In this document: one piece after another, positions 14,726 to 22,396 of the stretch | How positions within the stretch are numbered: the first letter of the stretch is position 1 | Layout: each line of letters opens with the position of its first letter | Made by a program: the position numbers and the translations under genes | DNA from: an uncultured Alphaproteobacteria bacterium | GTDB taxonomy: Bacteria; Pseudomonadota; Alphaproteobacteria; RF32; CAG-239 | DNA length: 26,486 bases | Direction: 5' to 3' | Assembly (NCBI GenBank): GCA_910577205.1 | Contig: CAJTMA010000020.1 | Location: 1-26,486 of the forward strand | Notes under the pieces: generated by a model | Told to the model about the DNA's origin: nothing | Database searches by the model: none | Seen by the model: only the letters and a program-made list of their open reading frames with translations

Positions 14726-17700
14726 ATGTTTTCAAAGTTTTTTATTGAGCGGCCGATTTTTGCAACGGTTATCTCTTTGGTTATTATTTTAGCCGGATTA
14801 GTATCAATTAAAGTGCTGCCGATTGAACAATATCCGAGCATTGTTCCGACCGAAATTCAGATCACGGCTGTCTACCCCGGCGCAACGGCAGAGGTTTTGG
14901 CTGATACGGTTGCCGCGCCGATTGAGCAGGAATTAAACGGCGTCAAGAATATGATTTATATGTATTCAACCGCCACTTCCCAAGGTTTTTTGACGGTTGG
15001 TGCTGTGTTTGACATCGGAACAGACCCCGATCAGGCAACGATTGACGTTAATAACCGCGTGCAGATGGCCGCTTCCAAACTCCCCGGAGAAGTAACCAAA
15101 CAGGGCGTAACTGTTGAGGAAAAATCCAATTCTATTCTGCAAGTTGTCAGTATGCGTTCGACCAACGACCGTTATGATACGGTTTATGTATCAAATTATG
15201 CGTTGTTAAATGTGTTGGACGAATTAAAGCGTATTAAAGGTGTCAGTGATGCTTCGCTCTTTGCATCGCAGGATTATTCCATGCGTATTTGGCTCAGCCC
15301 TGACAAATTGGCCGATTATAATCTGACGCCGCAGGATGTCATTGCCGCGGTTAAGGAGCAAAACTCTCAGTTTGCCGCCGGCCAGTTCGGGCAAGAACCT
15401 ATGGGCGAATATTTGCCTTATACCTATTCCGTTAATACCAAAGGCCGCTTGGTGGATGAAAAAGAGTTCGGCGATATTATTCTCCGCACTGATGAAAAAG
15501 GCGGTATCTTGCGCCTGAAAGATGTTGCCCGTATTGAACTCGGAGCGCAGGATTACAGCGTGTCCTCCAAGTTTAATGGCGAAGATGCGGTGGCTTTTGC
15601 GATTTATCTGCAATCAAGCGCCAATGCTCTGGAAACCGCGGCGGCTGTGCAAGCTAAAATGCAGGAACTGTCCAAACGCTTTCCTGACGGCATTACCTAT
15701 GATATTCCCTATGATACGACCTTGTTTGTAAAACAGTCGATTAACGAAGTGGTTCATACATTTATTGAAGCGGTAGTCCTGGTTATCTTGGTGGTGTACC
15801 TTTTCTTGCAGAACCTGCGCGCGACCTTGATTCCGATTCTGGCCGTTCCGGTGTCTATTATTGGCGCTTTCGCCGGAATGTATGCTCTTGGCTTCTCGAT
15901 TAACTTGTTAACCTTGTTCGGTTTGATTCTGGCAATCGGTATTGTGGTGGATGACGCGATTATCGTGCTTGAGAACGTTGAGCGCCTGATGGATGAGGAG
16001 GGGCTTTCACCCAAAGAAGCAGCCATCAAATCTATGATGGAAGTGTCAGGGCCTGTGGTTGCCGTGGCGTTAGTGTTGGCTTCGGTGTTTATTCCGATTG
16101 CATTCCTGGGCGGGATGACCGGCGTGATGTATAAGCAATTCTCCGTAACCATTGCTGTGTCAGTGTTGATTTCCGCTTTGGTGGCTTTGACGCTTACGCC
16201 GTCACTTTGTGCCCTGATTATCAAACGCAGAACCCAGAAAGAAGAACCGCACGGTTTCTTCAGATGGTTTGACAATGCTTTTGATAAAATTACTGAAATG
16301 TATTTGGCTTTGGTTCGCTTTTTCCTGCATAACCGGAAAACAGCTGTCTTGGCCTATTCAGCGGTGGTTGCCAGTATTATCTGGATGTTCAGGCTGATTC
16401 CGGGCGGTTTAGTGCCGATGGAAGATATGGGCTCGCTGATGATGGCTTATGATATGCCGGCGGCTTCATCCCTGCAGCGCACCCAAAAGATGACAGATGA
16501 AGTATCGCAGCAGGTCTTAAAGAATCCTAATGTCGAAAGCTTGATGACGATTAACGGATTTAATATGCTGTCCGGAAGCCAGAATACTTATTCGGGAATC
16601 AGCTTTATTACCTTAAAAGACTGGAATCTCCGCAAAGACGCATCCCAGAGCACGGATACTCTGAGCCAAATATTTACCGGATATGGAATGAGCCAGCCGG
16701 AAGGTATCGGCTATGCATTCAGTATGCCGCCGATTATGGGAATGAGCACAACAGGCGGTTTTGAAGCTTATATCCAAAACCGGGCAGGGCATACATCGCA
16801 GGAATTAATGGCTGAAACCCAGAAATTTGTGGATGCGGCGAATAAAAATCCGGCATTAAGCAATGTCCGTACAACCTTTTCGGTTTCAACGCCGCAATAC
16901 CAGATTGATTTGGACCGGGAAAAAGCCAGAGTCCTGAACGTATCGATTGATGCGATTTATACGGTAATGCAATCGACTTTTGGTAATGTTTATGTCAACG
17001 ACTTTACCTATCAGGGACGAAATTTCCGTGTGACAGTCCAGTCAGAAGATAAGTTCCGCCGCACGCCGGATGATTTGCGCTATGTCTATGTCAAATCTAA
17101 TGACGGCCAGCTCGTGCCCTTATCCACGCTGATTAATGTCAAGCGGGTGACCGGGCCGGAGTTGATTAACCGCCTGAATATTTTCCCCGCGGCTAAAGTC
17201 ATGGGTGATCCTGCGCCGGGGTATTCATCCGGACAAGCGATTGCCGCCATGGATAAAATTGCGGACGACGTTTTGGATAAAGACTATAGTTTGTCATGGG
17301 TCGGTTCTGCTTTTCAGGAAAAGCAGACCGGCGGCGCTTCCAGCCAGGCTTTCGTCTTCGGTATTATCATGGTCTTCCTGATTTTATCAGCGCAGTACGA
17401 AAAATGGTCATTGCCGATGGTTGTTATTCTGTCAGTGCCTTTTGCTGTCAGCGGCGCATTATTAGCCACCTTGCTGCGTGGAACTCAGAATGACCTGTAT
17501 TTCCAAGTCGGTTTGGTTACATTAATCGGTTTGGCCGCCAAAAACGCAATTTTGATTGTTGAGTTTGCGGTTATGCAGGTTCAGGCCGGAATGACCTATG
17601 TCAACGCCGCAATTGAGGCCGCTAAACTTCGTTTCCGCCCGATTGTGATGACCTCTCTGGCATTTACTTTAGGCGTTGTGCCGCTGGCAACCAGCAGTGG

Positions 17701-17902
17701 CGCCGGGGCAGCCAGCCGTCATGCAATCGGTACTGGGTTAATCGGTGGTATGTTGATGTCGACCTTTGTCGCAACCCTGTTTGTCCCGATGATGTTTGCT
17801 ATTATCGGTGAAACTTTTGATGAGGAAAACATCGCCCGCCGTAAAATAAAAAAACGGGCGTTGAAAGAGGGACGTCCTTTGTTAAAGGATAAACAAAGAT
17901 AA
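14726..17902 (+). CDS. RND multidrug efflux permease (HAE1, AcrB/MexB family)
   Basis: Proton-driven inner-membrane pump that forms trimers and expels hydrophobic compounds through the adaptor and an outer-membrane channel. The N-terminus MFSKFFIERPIFATVIS and the pore segment LPIEQYPSIVPTEIQITAVYPGA are diagnostic of HAE1. The proton-relay pair is present as Asp409-Asp410 in GIVVDDAIIVLENVERLM. Two six-TM halves, each with a large periplasmic loop, fit the 1058-aa length. The second half ends with GLVTLIGLAAKNAILIVEFA and GAGAASRHAIGTGLIGGM. AAAGGA lies 7 nt before ATG 14726. Substrates cannot be predicted from sequence. The outer-membrane factor must be encoded elsewhere. It is followed by a structured 3' region and a terminator. 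Confidence 0.96.
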   Translation: MFSKFFIERPIFATVISLVIILAGLVSIKVLPIEQYPSIVPTEIQITAVYPGATAEVLADTVAAPIEQELNGVKNMIYMYSTATSQGFLTVGAVFDIGTDPDQATIDVNNRVQMAASKLPGEVTKQGVTVEEKSNSILQVVSMRSTNDRYDTVYVSNYALLNVLDELKRIKGVSDASLFASQDYSMRIWLSPDKLADYNLTPQDVIAAVKEQNSQFAAGQFGQEPMGEYLPYTYSVNTKGRLVDEKEFGDIILRTDEKGGILRLKDVARIELGAQDYSVSSKFNGEDAVAFAIYLQSSANALETAAAVQAKMQELSKRFPDGITYDIPYDTTLFVKQSINEVVHTFIEAVVLVILVVYLFLQNLRATLIPILAVPVSIIGAFAGMYALGFSINLLTLFGLILAIGIVVDDAIIVLENVERLMDEEGLSPKEAAIKSMMEVSGPVVAVALVLASVFIPIAFLGGMTGVMYKQFSVTIAVSVLISALVALTLTPSLCALIIKRRTQKEEPHGFFRWFDNAFDKITEMYLALVRFFLHNRKTAVLAYSAVVASIIWMFRLIPGGLVPMEDMGSLMMAYDMPAASSLQRTQKMTDEVSQQVLKNPNVESLMTINGFNMLSGSQNTYSGISFITLKDWNLRKDASQSTDTLSQIFTGYGMSQPEGIGYAFSMPPIMGMSTTGGFEAYIQNRAGHTSQELMAETQKFVDAANKNPALSNVRTTFSVSTPQYQIDLDREKARVLNVSIDAIYTVMQSTFGNVYVNDFTYQGRNFRVTVQSEDKFRRTPDDLRYVYVKSNDGQLVPLSTLINVKRVTGPELINRLNIFPAAKVMGDPAPGYSSGQAIAAMDKIADDVLDKDYSLSWVGSAFQEKQTGGASSQAFVFGIIMVFLILSAQYEKWSLPMVVILSVPFAVSGALLATLLRGTQNDLYFQVGLVTLIGLAAKNAILIVEFAVMQVQAGMTYVNAAIEAAKLRFRPIVMTSLAFTLGVVPLATSSGAGAASRHAIGTGLIGGMLMSTFVATLFVPMMFAIIGETFDEENIARRKIKKRALKEGRPLLKDKQR

Positions 17903-17931
17903 CATAAATGCCTCTGGTTGATGTAAGAGAT

Positions 17932-18025
17932 GTTAACCCTTCCGAACTTCGTTTTCTCAGCCGCTAAGCTTCCAAGCCTGACGGCTGAGCCGAAGTTCTT
18001 GCATCTGTCTCTCACACAGGTTAAC
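17932..18025 (+). ncRNA. Structured element in the 3' region of the RND operon
   Basis: Nested perfect arms are GTTAACC (17932-17938) with GGTTAAC (18019-18025), GAACTTCG (17944-17951) with CGAAGTTC (17991-17998), and CTCAGCCG (17956-17963) with CGGCTGAG (17982-17989), leaving an 18-nt apical loop. AGATG (17928-17932) can alternatively pair with CATCT (18002-18006), which crosses the outer GTTAACC pairing, so two folds are mutually exclusive. A terminator follows at once. It may be an operon 3' UTR, a processed sRNA or, less likely, an independent RNA; no clear promoter precedes it. I do not recognise the family. Confidence 0.45.
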
Positions 18026-18026
18026 T

Positions 18027-18052
18027 AAAAAAGCCCGGATTTTCCGGGCTTT
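18027..18052. terminator. Bidirectional rho-independent terminator
   Basis: AAGCCCGGA-TTT-TCCGGGCTT with A and T runs on either side, between the convergent RND operon and the Cys-rich gene. The same 25 bases recur at 20730-20754. Confidence 0.93.
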
Positions 18053-18057
18053 TAGCA

Positions 18058-20058
18058 TTACAAACTCAATTTATAAGTTTGGCAATTTTGAGTAACAGTT
18101 CCTGTAATTGTCCCATTTCTGACAACAACACCGTTCCATTGATTATAAATACAAGCTTCTTTGCCTAATGATAATCTTGCTCCAGAATTAACCTGAAGAA
18201 CGCCTCGGACAATACCGTAAGCATAAGAGTTGTGTCCACGAGCCCAAACGCTGTATTTGCTACCCCCGGTAATTGCATTTGTTCCTTCAAATTTAACGGT
18301 TTTATCGTAATGAGCGCCACCTCCGATTTTGACTGCAATTTGCGGATTCCCGTTTACTGTAATATTAACATTTTTATAAGTGCCTTCAGTGATGTATCGT
18401 GTACTGCTTTTCCCATTATTTGTATAAGTTTCCGTTCTAACGAGTTTTCCATCTAAATTAAGTCCGATGGTTGGGCTTTGCGGAGCTTTGCAATAGTTGT
18501 CATAATTTTCCGCAATATCACATAAGTCAATATATCCGTACTTAGTCATTGCTTCGGAATATATCTCACAATGCCAACTATACTCTTTGCAGTTGGGGTT
18601 AGATATACAATCGTTACGGTTTTCACAATATGCATCGCCATAATCAGAACTATTGTCTGAACAGAAAGGTGAAGCTTTGAAAGAGTTTGCATCATAACAA
18701 TATTCCGGTTCGTTAAAAGGCGTAAAGTTAACCACAATATCCACATTTTCCAATCTTTCCACAGAAAAGCGCGCCTCTGATCCACTATTTGCATTCAGTG
18801 TAATTTTAGGTTTGGGCAGTGCTGCACATTCAGGATATTGAGGAAAGTTAACATTTGAATACACAATACCCGATGAAGGTAAATAACTATGATCTTTAGT
18901 GATAACGGTAACCGCACCATTCCCGCCATCAATGGTATAAGTTGGGTTGTCGTCGACAATCCGCGAGCCGCAAGTTGTAGTACATTTAATATAAGCATTA
19001 TCTTGGCTGCAAACCTCTTTAGTATAATATTTATTGGGGCAGCTGGCCTTTTTTTCAAATCCCGGACATTGATTGTCCAGAATACAACTGTTTCCAGATT
19101 TTACATAACCGGATTTGCAACTCCAGCTTTGAATTTTAGTCGCGCAATCAGAGAAATAAGAACAGCTTGCATTAGCAGGACAGCTACTGATGGTCGCAGT
19201 CCTGTTCCGGCAATTGTCTGCATAAGCAATCTGGCATTTTGACGCACAATCTCCCCAAGCCTGCTTACAGCCATAAGGCGTAGGTACAGCATTACGATTG
19301 CGGCAGTTGTCTGTATAAGCCAGTTCACATTTAGAGCCGCAATCACCCCAATATTTTTCACAGCCATAAGGCGTTTGAGCCGAGGCACGGTTACGGCAGT
19401 TATCCGCATAGGCTACTTTGCAAACAGAGCTGCAAGGCGAAGGATAATATGTTTGGCATCCGTAAGGTGTTGGCACGCTGGCCGGACAGGTACAAGTCTG
19501 GTATCTTGTTCCGCTGTCATCCGTGCAGGCCGCTCCTTTAATCTGTGGCGCAACACAAGAAGCATAGGGATAAGTAGCCGGATCGCAATAACATTTATAT
19601 TTGCCGCCACAAGTGTCAGAACTCAGTTTTTTAGGGGCAGCACATTGTGAGGGATTGTATTTGTAAGTTGCATCACAACATTTGTCGTAAATCTTATCAT
19701 TATACGGGCAAGATTTGTTAAACAACCCCGAAGCACAAGATGTGACACTGAACCCCAGTCTTTTGCAATTATTTCCTGAAGGATCACCGAATTCATTTCC
19801 CATTCCGGCAGAACCAAAATTTTGTTCTTTATTATTAGTGATAAAATAGACACCAGCGGTTTTATAGGCAGAAGCCGGCAGACGGGTAACCCCGCCTGCC
19901 AGTGATAAGGCTTCAAGAGTTTGGCTTTGATTTAGTTCTGCGAGGTGTGTGTATGATAAAGAGTTAACCTCAGGAGAAACCGTTAAAGCCTGAGCTTGAA
20001 CGGCAGCGGCTGTTACTGCGATAGCAGATAAGCCTGAAAGAAGACCGACTTTCATCAT
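18058..20058 (-). CDS. Secreted Cys-rich repeat protein
   Basis: Exported protein of unknown function, 666 aa. A signal peptide (MMKVGLLSGLSAIAVTAAAV, cleavage near QAQA, residue 23-24) is followed by a short LPASAYKTAGVYFI segment, then a very Cys-rich region (residues about 98-375) with paired cysteines, three tandem TPYGC-type repeats (residues 197-290) and further CXXC-like pairs. The last ~150 residues are Cys-poor and Gly/Asn/Thr-rich (EGTYKNVNITVNG, GGSKYSVWARG), suggesting a beta-rich fold. The protein is probably disulphide-stabilised and surface-exposed. GAGAGG lies only 3 nt before the first ATG but 6 nt before the second (20055), so the second ATG may be the real start. It has a consensus promoter and terminator of its own. 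Confidence 0.82.
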   Translation of the reverse strand: MMKVGLLSGLSAIAVTAAAVQAQALTVSPEVNSLSYTHLAELNQSQTLEALSLAGGVTRLPASAYKTAGVYFITNNKEQNFGSAGMGNEFGDPSGNNCKRLGFSVTSCASGLFNKSCPYNDKIYDKCCDATYKYNPSQCAAPKKLSSDTCGGKYKCYCDPATYPYASCVAPQIKGAACTDDSGTRYQTCTCPASVPTPYGCQTYYPSPCSSVCKVAYADNCRNRASAQTPYGCEKYWGDCGSKCELAYTDNCRNRNAVPTPYGCKQAWGDCASKCQIAYADNCRNRTATISSCPANASCSYFSDCATKIQSWSCKSGYVKSGNSCILDNQCPGFEKKASCPNKYYTKEVCSQDNAYIKCTTTCGSRIVDDNPTYTIDGGNGAVTVITKDHSYLPSSGIVYSNVNFPQYPECAALPKPKITLNANSGSEARFSVERLENVDIVVNFTPFNEPEYCYDANSFKASPFCSDNSSDYGDAYCENRNDCISNPNCKEYSWHCEIYSEAMTKYGYIDLCDIAENYDNYCKAPQSPTIGLNLDGKLVRTETYTNNGKSSTRYITEGTYKNVNITVNGNPQIAVKIGGGAHYDKTVKFEGTNAITGGSKYSVWARGHNSYAYGIVRGVLQVNSGARLSLGKEACIYNQWNGVVVRNGTITGTVTQNCQTYKLSL
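19189..19470 (-). repeat. Three tandem 31-32-residue Cys-rich repeats
   Basis: Within the secreted protein, three copies (residues 197-228, 229-259, 260-290) share the pattern TPYGC-x(5-7)-C-x(2)-[VK]-C-x(2)-AY[AT]DNCRNR. The last two are exactly 31 residues (93 bp), the first has one extra residue. Nucleotide similarity between copies is still obvious, which points to recent duplication. Confidence 0.9.
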
Positions 20059-20093
20059 ACACCTCTCTTATAACTGAAACCATATCAATCATA

Positions 20094-20122
20094 AGATTAC
20101 CTCGCTTGTCGTGTTATGTCAA
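20094..20122 (-). promoter_or_regulatory. Sigma-70 promoter of the Cys-rich gene
   Basis: On the minus strand: TTGACA (20117-20122), 17-bp spacer, TAATCT (20094-20099), with transcription starting near 20087 and a leader of about 30 nt. This is the best promoter match in the window. It lies about 60 bp from the IS200 right-end hairpin. Confidence 0.75.
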
Positions 20123-20181
20123 GCATTAATAAGGGTCGATTTTTTATTCGTCTAAAATTCTTAGATAATTCGCATAGATAT

Positions 20182-20199
20182 CCACGGGTAAACCCGTGG
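20182..20199. repeat. IS200 right-end subterminal hairpin
   Basis: CCACGGG-TAAA-CCCGTGG, perfect 7-bp stem, downstream of tnpA; the probable TnpA recognition structure. Confidence 0.8.
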
Positions 20200-20207
20200 T
20201 TCTACGG

Positions 20208-20230
20208 AAAGGCACCTTTTAGGTGCCTTT
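20208..20230 (-). terminator. Hairpin at the tnpA 3' end, probable terminator
   Basis: AAAGGCACCT-TTT-AGGTGCCTTT (20208-20230), perfect 10-bp stem ending 3 nt from the tnpA stop, with a short T stretch on the minus strand. It probably ends tnpA transcription and blocks read-through into the element. Confidence 0.65.
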
Positions 20231-20232
20231 CT

Positions 20233-20661
20233 TTACAGCTCCAAACGGAGCAGACCTAAATCCCGTTGTCCTTGATGTTTTACATAATTTTTTATCACTT
20301 CTTCATTTGCTCCAACGCTGCTAACGAAGTATCCCGTCGACCAAACTATGTTTTCCTTTAAATACACCCATGATAACCACTTATACCGTGCCCTTAATGC
20401 CGAAGCAGATTGGCTTTTCATCTGTGCCATTACATCTGAAATACTATACTTAGGCGCTATTTCCATTACAAAATGTATATGGTCTTTATCAAAGCCAATC
20501 TCTTCTATTTCTACTCCTGGGATACTTCGTATCAGCTTCGGGAACAATTTTCTCAGATAATCAACGACACCGGGATTTAGGATACGTCGGCGATATTTTG
20601 TTACCCATACTATATGATAACTTAAACTATATATTCCGTGTGAACTTTCTACGAATCTCAT
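20233..20661 (-). CDS. tnpA: IS200/IS605 family transposase TnpA (Y1, HUH)
   Basis: Single-strand DNA transposase acting by peel-and-paste on the lagging strand. The HUH motif is His61-Ile-His63 (KDHIHFVME) and the nucleophile is Tyr126 in IKNYVKHQ. The opening SLSYHIVWVTKYRRRIL and the QMKSQSASALR helix are family hallmarks. The gene is full length (142 aa) and intact. No Shine-Dalgarno precedes ATG 20661, in keeping with the poor translation known for IS200 transposases. It lies antisense to nothing else and is on the same strand as its neighbours. Confidence 0.95.
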   Translation of the reverse strand: MRFVESSHGIYSLSYHIVWVTKYRRRILNPGVVDYLRKLFPKLIRSIPGVEIEEIGFDKDHIHFVMEIAPKYSISDVMAQMKSQSASALRARYKWLSWVYLKENIVWSTGYFVSSVGANEEVIKNYVKHQGQRDLGLLRLEL

Positions 20662-20692
20662 ACTGATATTATATCGCCGACTTTTTATTCAT

Positions 20693-20710
20693 CCACCACT
20701 AAAGTGGTGG
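20693..20710. repeat. IS200 left-end subterminal hairpin
   Basis: CCACCAC-TAAA-GTGGTGG, perfect 7-bp stem 32 bp upstream of the tnpA start; the probable TnpA recognition structure. Confidence 0.8.
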
Positions 20711-20729
20711 TTTTCTACAAGGAATTAAT

Positions 20730-20754
20730 AAAAAAGCCCGGATTTTCCGGGCTT
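20730..20754 (-). terminator. Rho-independent terminator of the cyclophilin operon
   Basis: On the minus strand, an AAGCCCGGA/TCCGGGCTT stem followed by six T residues, 17 nt after the cyclophilin stop. It is identical over 25 bases to the terminator at 18027-18051. The IS200 lies just downstream. Confidence 0.9.
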
Positions 20755-20770
20755 GTAAAAAGAAAAACAA

Positions 20771-21406
20771 TTAACCGATATCGGCGATAATTTCCATACT
20801 GATGATTTCATCAGGATTGCTGACAGCGCCGTTAGCGCCTGCTCCTTTTTTAATCATATCGACATATTCCATGCCGGAAGTGACTTCACCCCAAACGGTA
20901 TACTGCCCATCCAGCCAAGGACAATCTGCAAAGCAGATAAAAAACTGGCTGTCAGCGGAATCCGGCATCATTGACCGCGCCATTGATACCGTGCCGCGTT
21001 TATGCGGCGTGCGGTTAAATTCGGCTTTTAATTTCTTGCCGCTGCCGCCTGTTCCCGTACCATAGGGGCAACCGGTTTGAGCCATAAAGCCGTCAATCAC
21101 CCGGTGGAATTTCAGGCCGTTATAAAAACCGGCACGAACCAATTCTTTAATCCGCGCCACATGGTTAGGCGCAATTTCGGGATTCATTTCAATCACGACT
21201 TCACCGTCTTTAAGCTTTAGCAAAATAGAATTTTCCGCATCTTTTACCTGATAAGAATGTTTGATTTTCTTTGCGCGGGTTTTGCTCATATCCAGCTGTT
21301 TGACTTCAGATTTGGCTAACGGTTTTGTTCCGCTTTTGCCTAATTTCTTTGTGTCATTTTTAAGCAATTTAGCCTCGCCGGAGGCTGATTTTCCTTCTTT
21401 CGCCAT
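20771..21406 (-). CDS. Cyclophilin-type peptidyl-prolyl cis-trans isomerase with Lys-rich N-terminal extension
   Basis: Accelerates cis-trans isomerisation of Xaa-Pro bonds. The cyclophilin domain spans residues about 58-211: LKFHRVIDGFMAQTGCP contains catalytic Arg102, followed by the GTGTGGSG loop, SQFFICFADCPWLDGQYTVWGEV and a C-terminal strand. The first ~50 residues are Lys/Ser-rich and low-complexity, with no signal peptide, so the enzyme is probably cytoplasmic. ATG 21406 is chosen because AAGGAG lies 8 nt upstream; a longer frame adds six residues that overlap this ribosome site. It follows the ATP-grasp gene by 32 nt and may be the last gene of that operon. A terminator follows. Confidence 0.92.
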   Translation of the reverse strand: MAKEGKSASGEAKLLKNDTKKLGKSGTKPLAKSEVKQLDMSKTRAKKIKHSYQVKDAENSILLKLKDGEVVIEMNPEIAPNHVARIKELVRAGFYNGLKFHRVIDGFMAQTGCPYGTGTGGSGKKLKAEFNRTPHKRGTVSMARSMMPDSADSQFFICFADCPWLDGQYTVWGEVTSGMEYVDMIKKGAGANGAVSNPDEIISMEIIADIG

Positions 21407-21438
21407 GATAATCTCCTTTGTCATATCCTGCTGAATAT

Positions 21439-22395
21439 TTAGTTGTTTTTCAAAACAAAGTCAAGCCGCTCCGCAGCGTTTAATCCTTGCGGATAATTCT
21501 TGTCGATATTTTCCAAGACTTTGGCCAAGCCCTTGCGGTTGGCAATTTGAATAGCCAGTCCCGGACGGGCATTTAATTCAAGCATCATCGGCCCACGAAA
21601 CTTGTCCAGCACAATATCTGCCCCCAAATAACCGAGATTAGTCATATCATAAGCTTTTGTGGCAATTTCCAAATGTTCTTTCCATAACGGAACTTCCAGT
21701 TTCATCAAATCAACCCCGGTATCCGGATGATGCGTAATCGGAATATTATGCATTACCGCGTTGATGGCCTTGCCACTGCGAATATCTAACCCTACACCGA
21801 CCGCGCCTTGATGCAGATTAGCCCGTCCGTCAGATTCGGCTGTAGCCAAACGCATCATCGCCATTGCCGGGTAGCCTTTATAAACGATAACTCTGACATC
21901 CGGAATACCTTGATGGCTGTAATTATTGAAGATATCGCTGAAATGTACCAGCTCTTCAATAACCGCAACATCATATTTTCCGCCCAGACTGTACAAACCG
22001 CTCAACACATTGGAAATATGCTGGTAAAGCTCGTTATAAGTAATTTGTTTGCCGGATGGTGTGGTAAATGCATTTTCGCTGTAATCTTTGATAACCAGCA
22101 CGCCTTTGCCGCCGCTGCCATGTGCCGGTTTGACAACAAATTCTTTGTAGCCTTTCACGATTTCCAGAATATTTTTGACCTCATGCTGATATTCTATCAC
22201 GCCGATTAACCCCGGCGTATTAATACCTATTTTGTTCGCCAGCATTTTAGTCTGAACTTTATCATCCACTAGCGGATACAGCCGCCGCCGGTTATATTGG
22301 GCAATAACGCTGTAGTTGCGTTTGTTCATGCCGAGGATTCCGGCTTCCTGCAATCGTCTGGGACTGGCAAATCTCTCAAACAGTTTGGCAAACAT
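21439..22395 (-). CDS. Alpha-L-glutamate ligase-like protein (RimK-related ATP-grasp)
   Basis: Cytoplasmic ATP-grasp amidoligase related to RimK, predicted to join an amino acid (perhaps glutamate) to a peptide or other carboxyl acceptor using ATP. The glycine-rich ATP loop is FVVKPAHGSGGKGVLVI (residues 87-102) and the metal-binding motif is MLELNARPG (271-279). It starts with the LGMNKRNYSVIAQYNRR segment typical of the RimK-related E-ligase subfamily found beside 7TM transglutaminase-like proteins. Length (318 aa) is usual. Only 1 nt separates it from the upstream transglutaminase-like gene. Substrate unknown. The tight grouping with an envelope protein and a protease suggests modification and removal of a tag or peptide at the envelope, which is inference. 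Confidence 0.88.
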   Translation of the reverse strand: MFAKLFERFASPRRLQEAGILGMNKRNYSVIAQYNRRRLYPLVDDKVQTKMLANKIGINTPGLIGVIEYQHEVKNILEIVKGYKEFVVKPAHGSGGKGVLVIKDYSENAFTTPSGKQITYNELYQHISNVLSGLYSLGGKYDVAVIEELVHFSDIFNNYSHQGIPDVRVIVYKGYPAMAMMRLATAESDGRANLHQGAVGVGLDIRSGKAINAVMHNIPITHHPDTGVDLMKLEVPLWKEHLEIATKAYDMTNLGYLGADIVLDKFRGPMMLELNARPGLAIQIANRKGLAKVLENIDKNYPQGLNAAERLDFVLKNN

Positions 22396-22396
22396 T

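Larger units (their letters stand above)
20182..20710 (-). mobile_element. IS200-type single-gene insertion sequence (IS200/IS605 family)
   Basis: tnpA is flanked by the subterminal hairpins typical of the family: CCACCAC-TAAA-GTGGTGG (20693-20710) upstream of the gene, the left end, and CCACGGG-TAAA-CCCGTGG (20182-20199) downstream, the right end. Both have a TAAA loop and a CCAC foot. These elements have no terminal inverted repeats and make no target duplication, so the exact ends cannot be set from one copy. True ends lie some bases outside the span given. No tnpB is present. Confidence 0.85.

Noticed and set aside
20159..20710. CRISPR-like short hairpins around 20180-20230 and 20690-20710
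   Set aside because: The hairpins flank an intact IS200 transposase and are single copies, so they are IS ends and a terminator, not an array.
21407..21424. Cyclophilin start at 21424
   Set aside because: The six extra codons overlap the AAGGAG ribosome site that serves ATG 21406.
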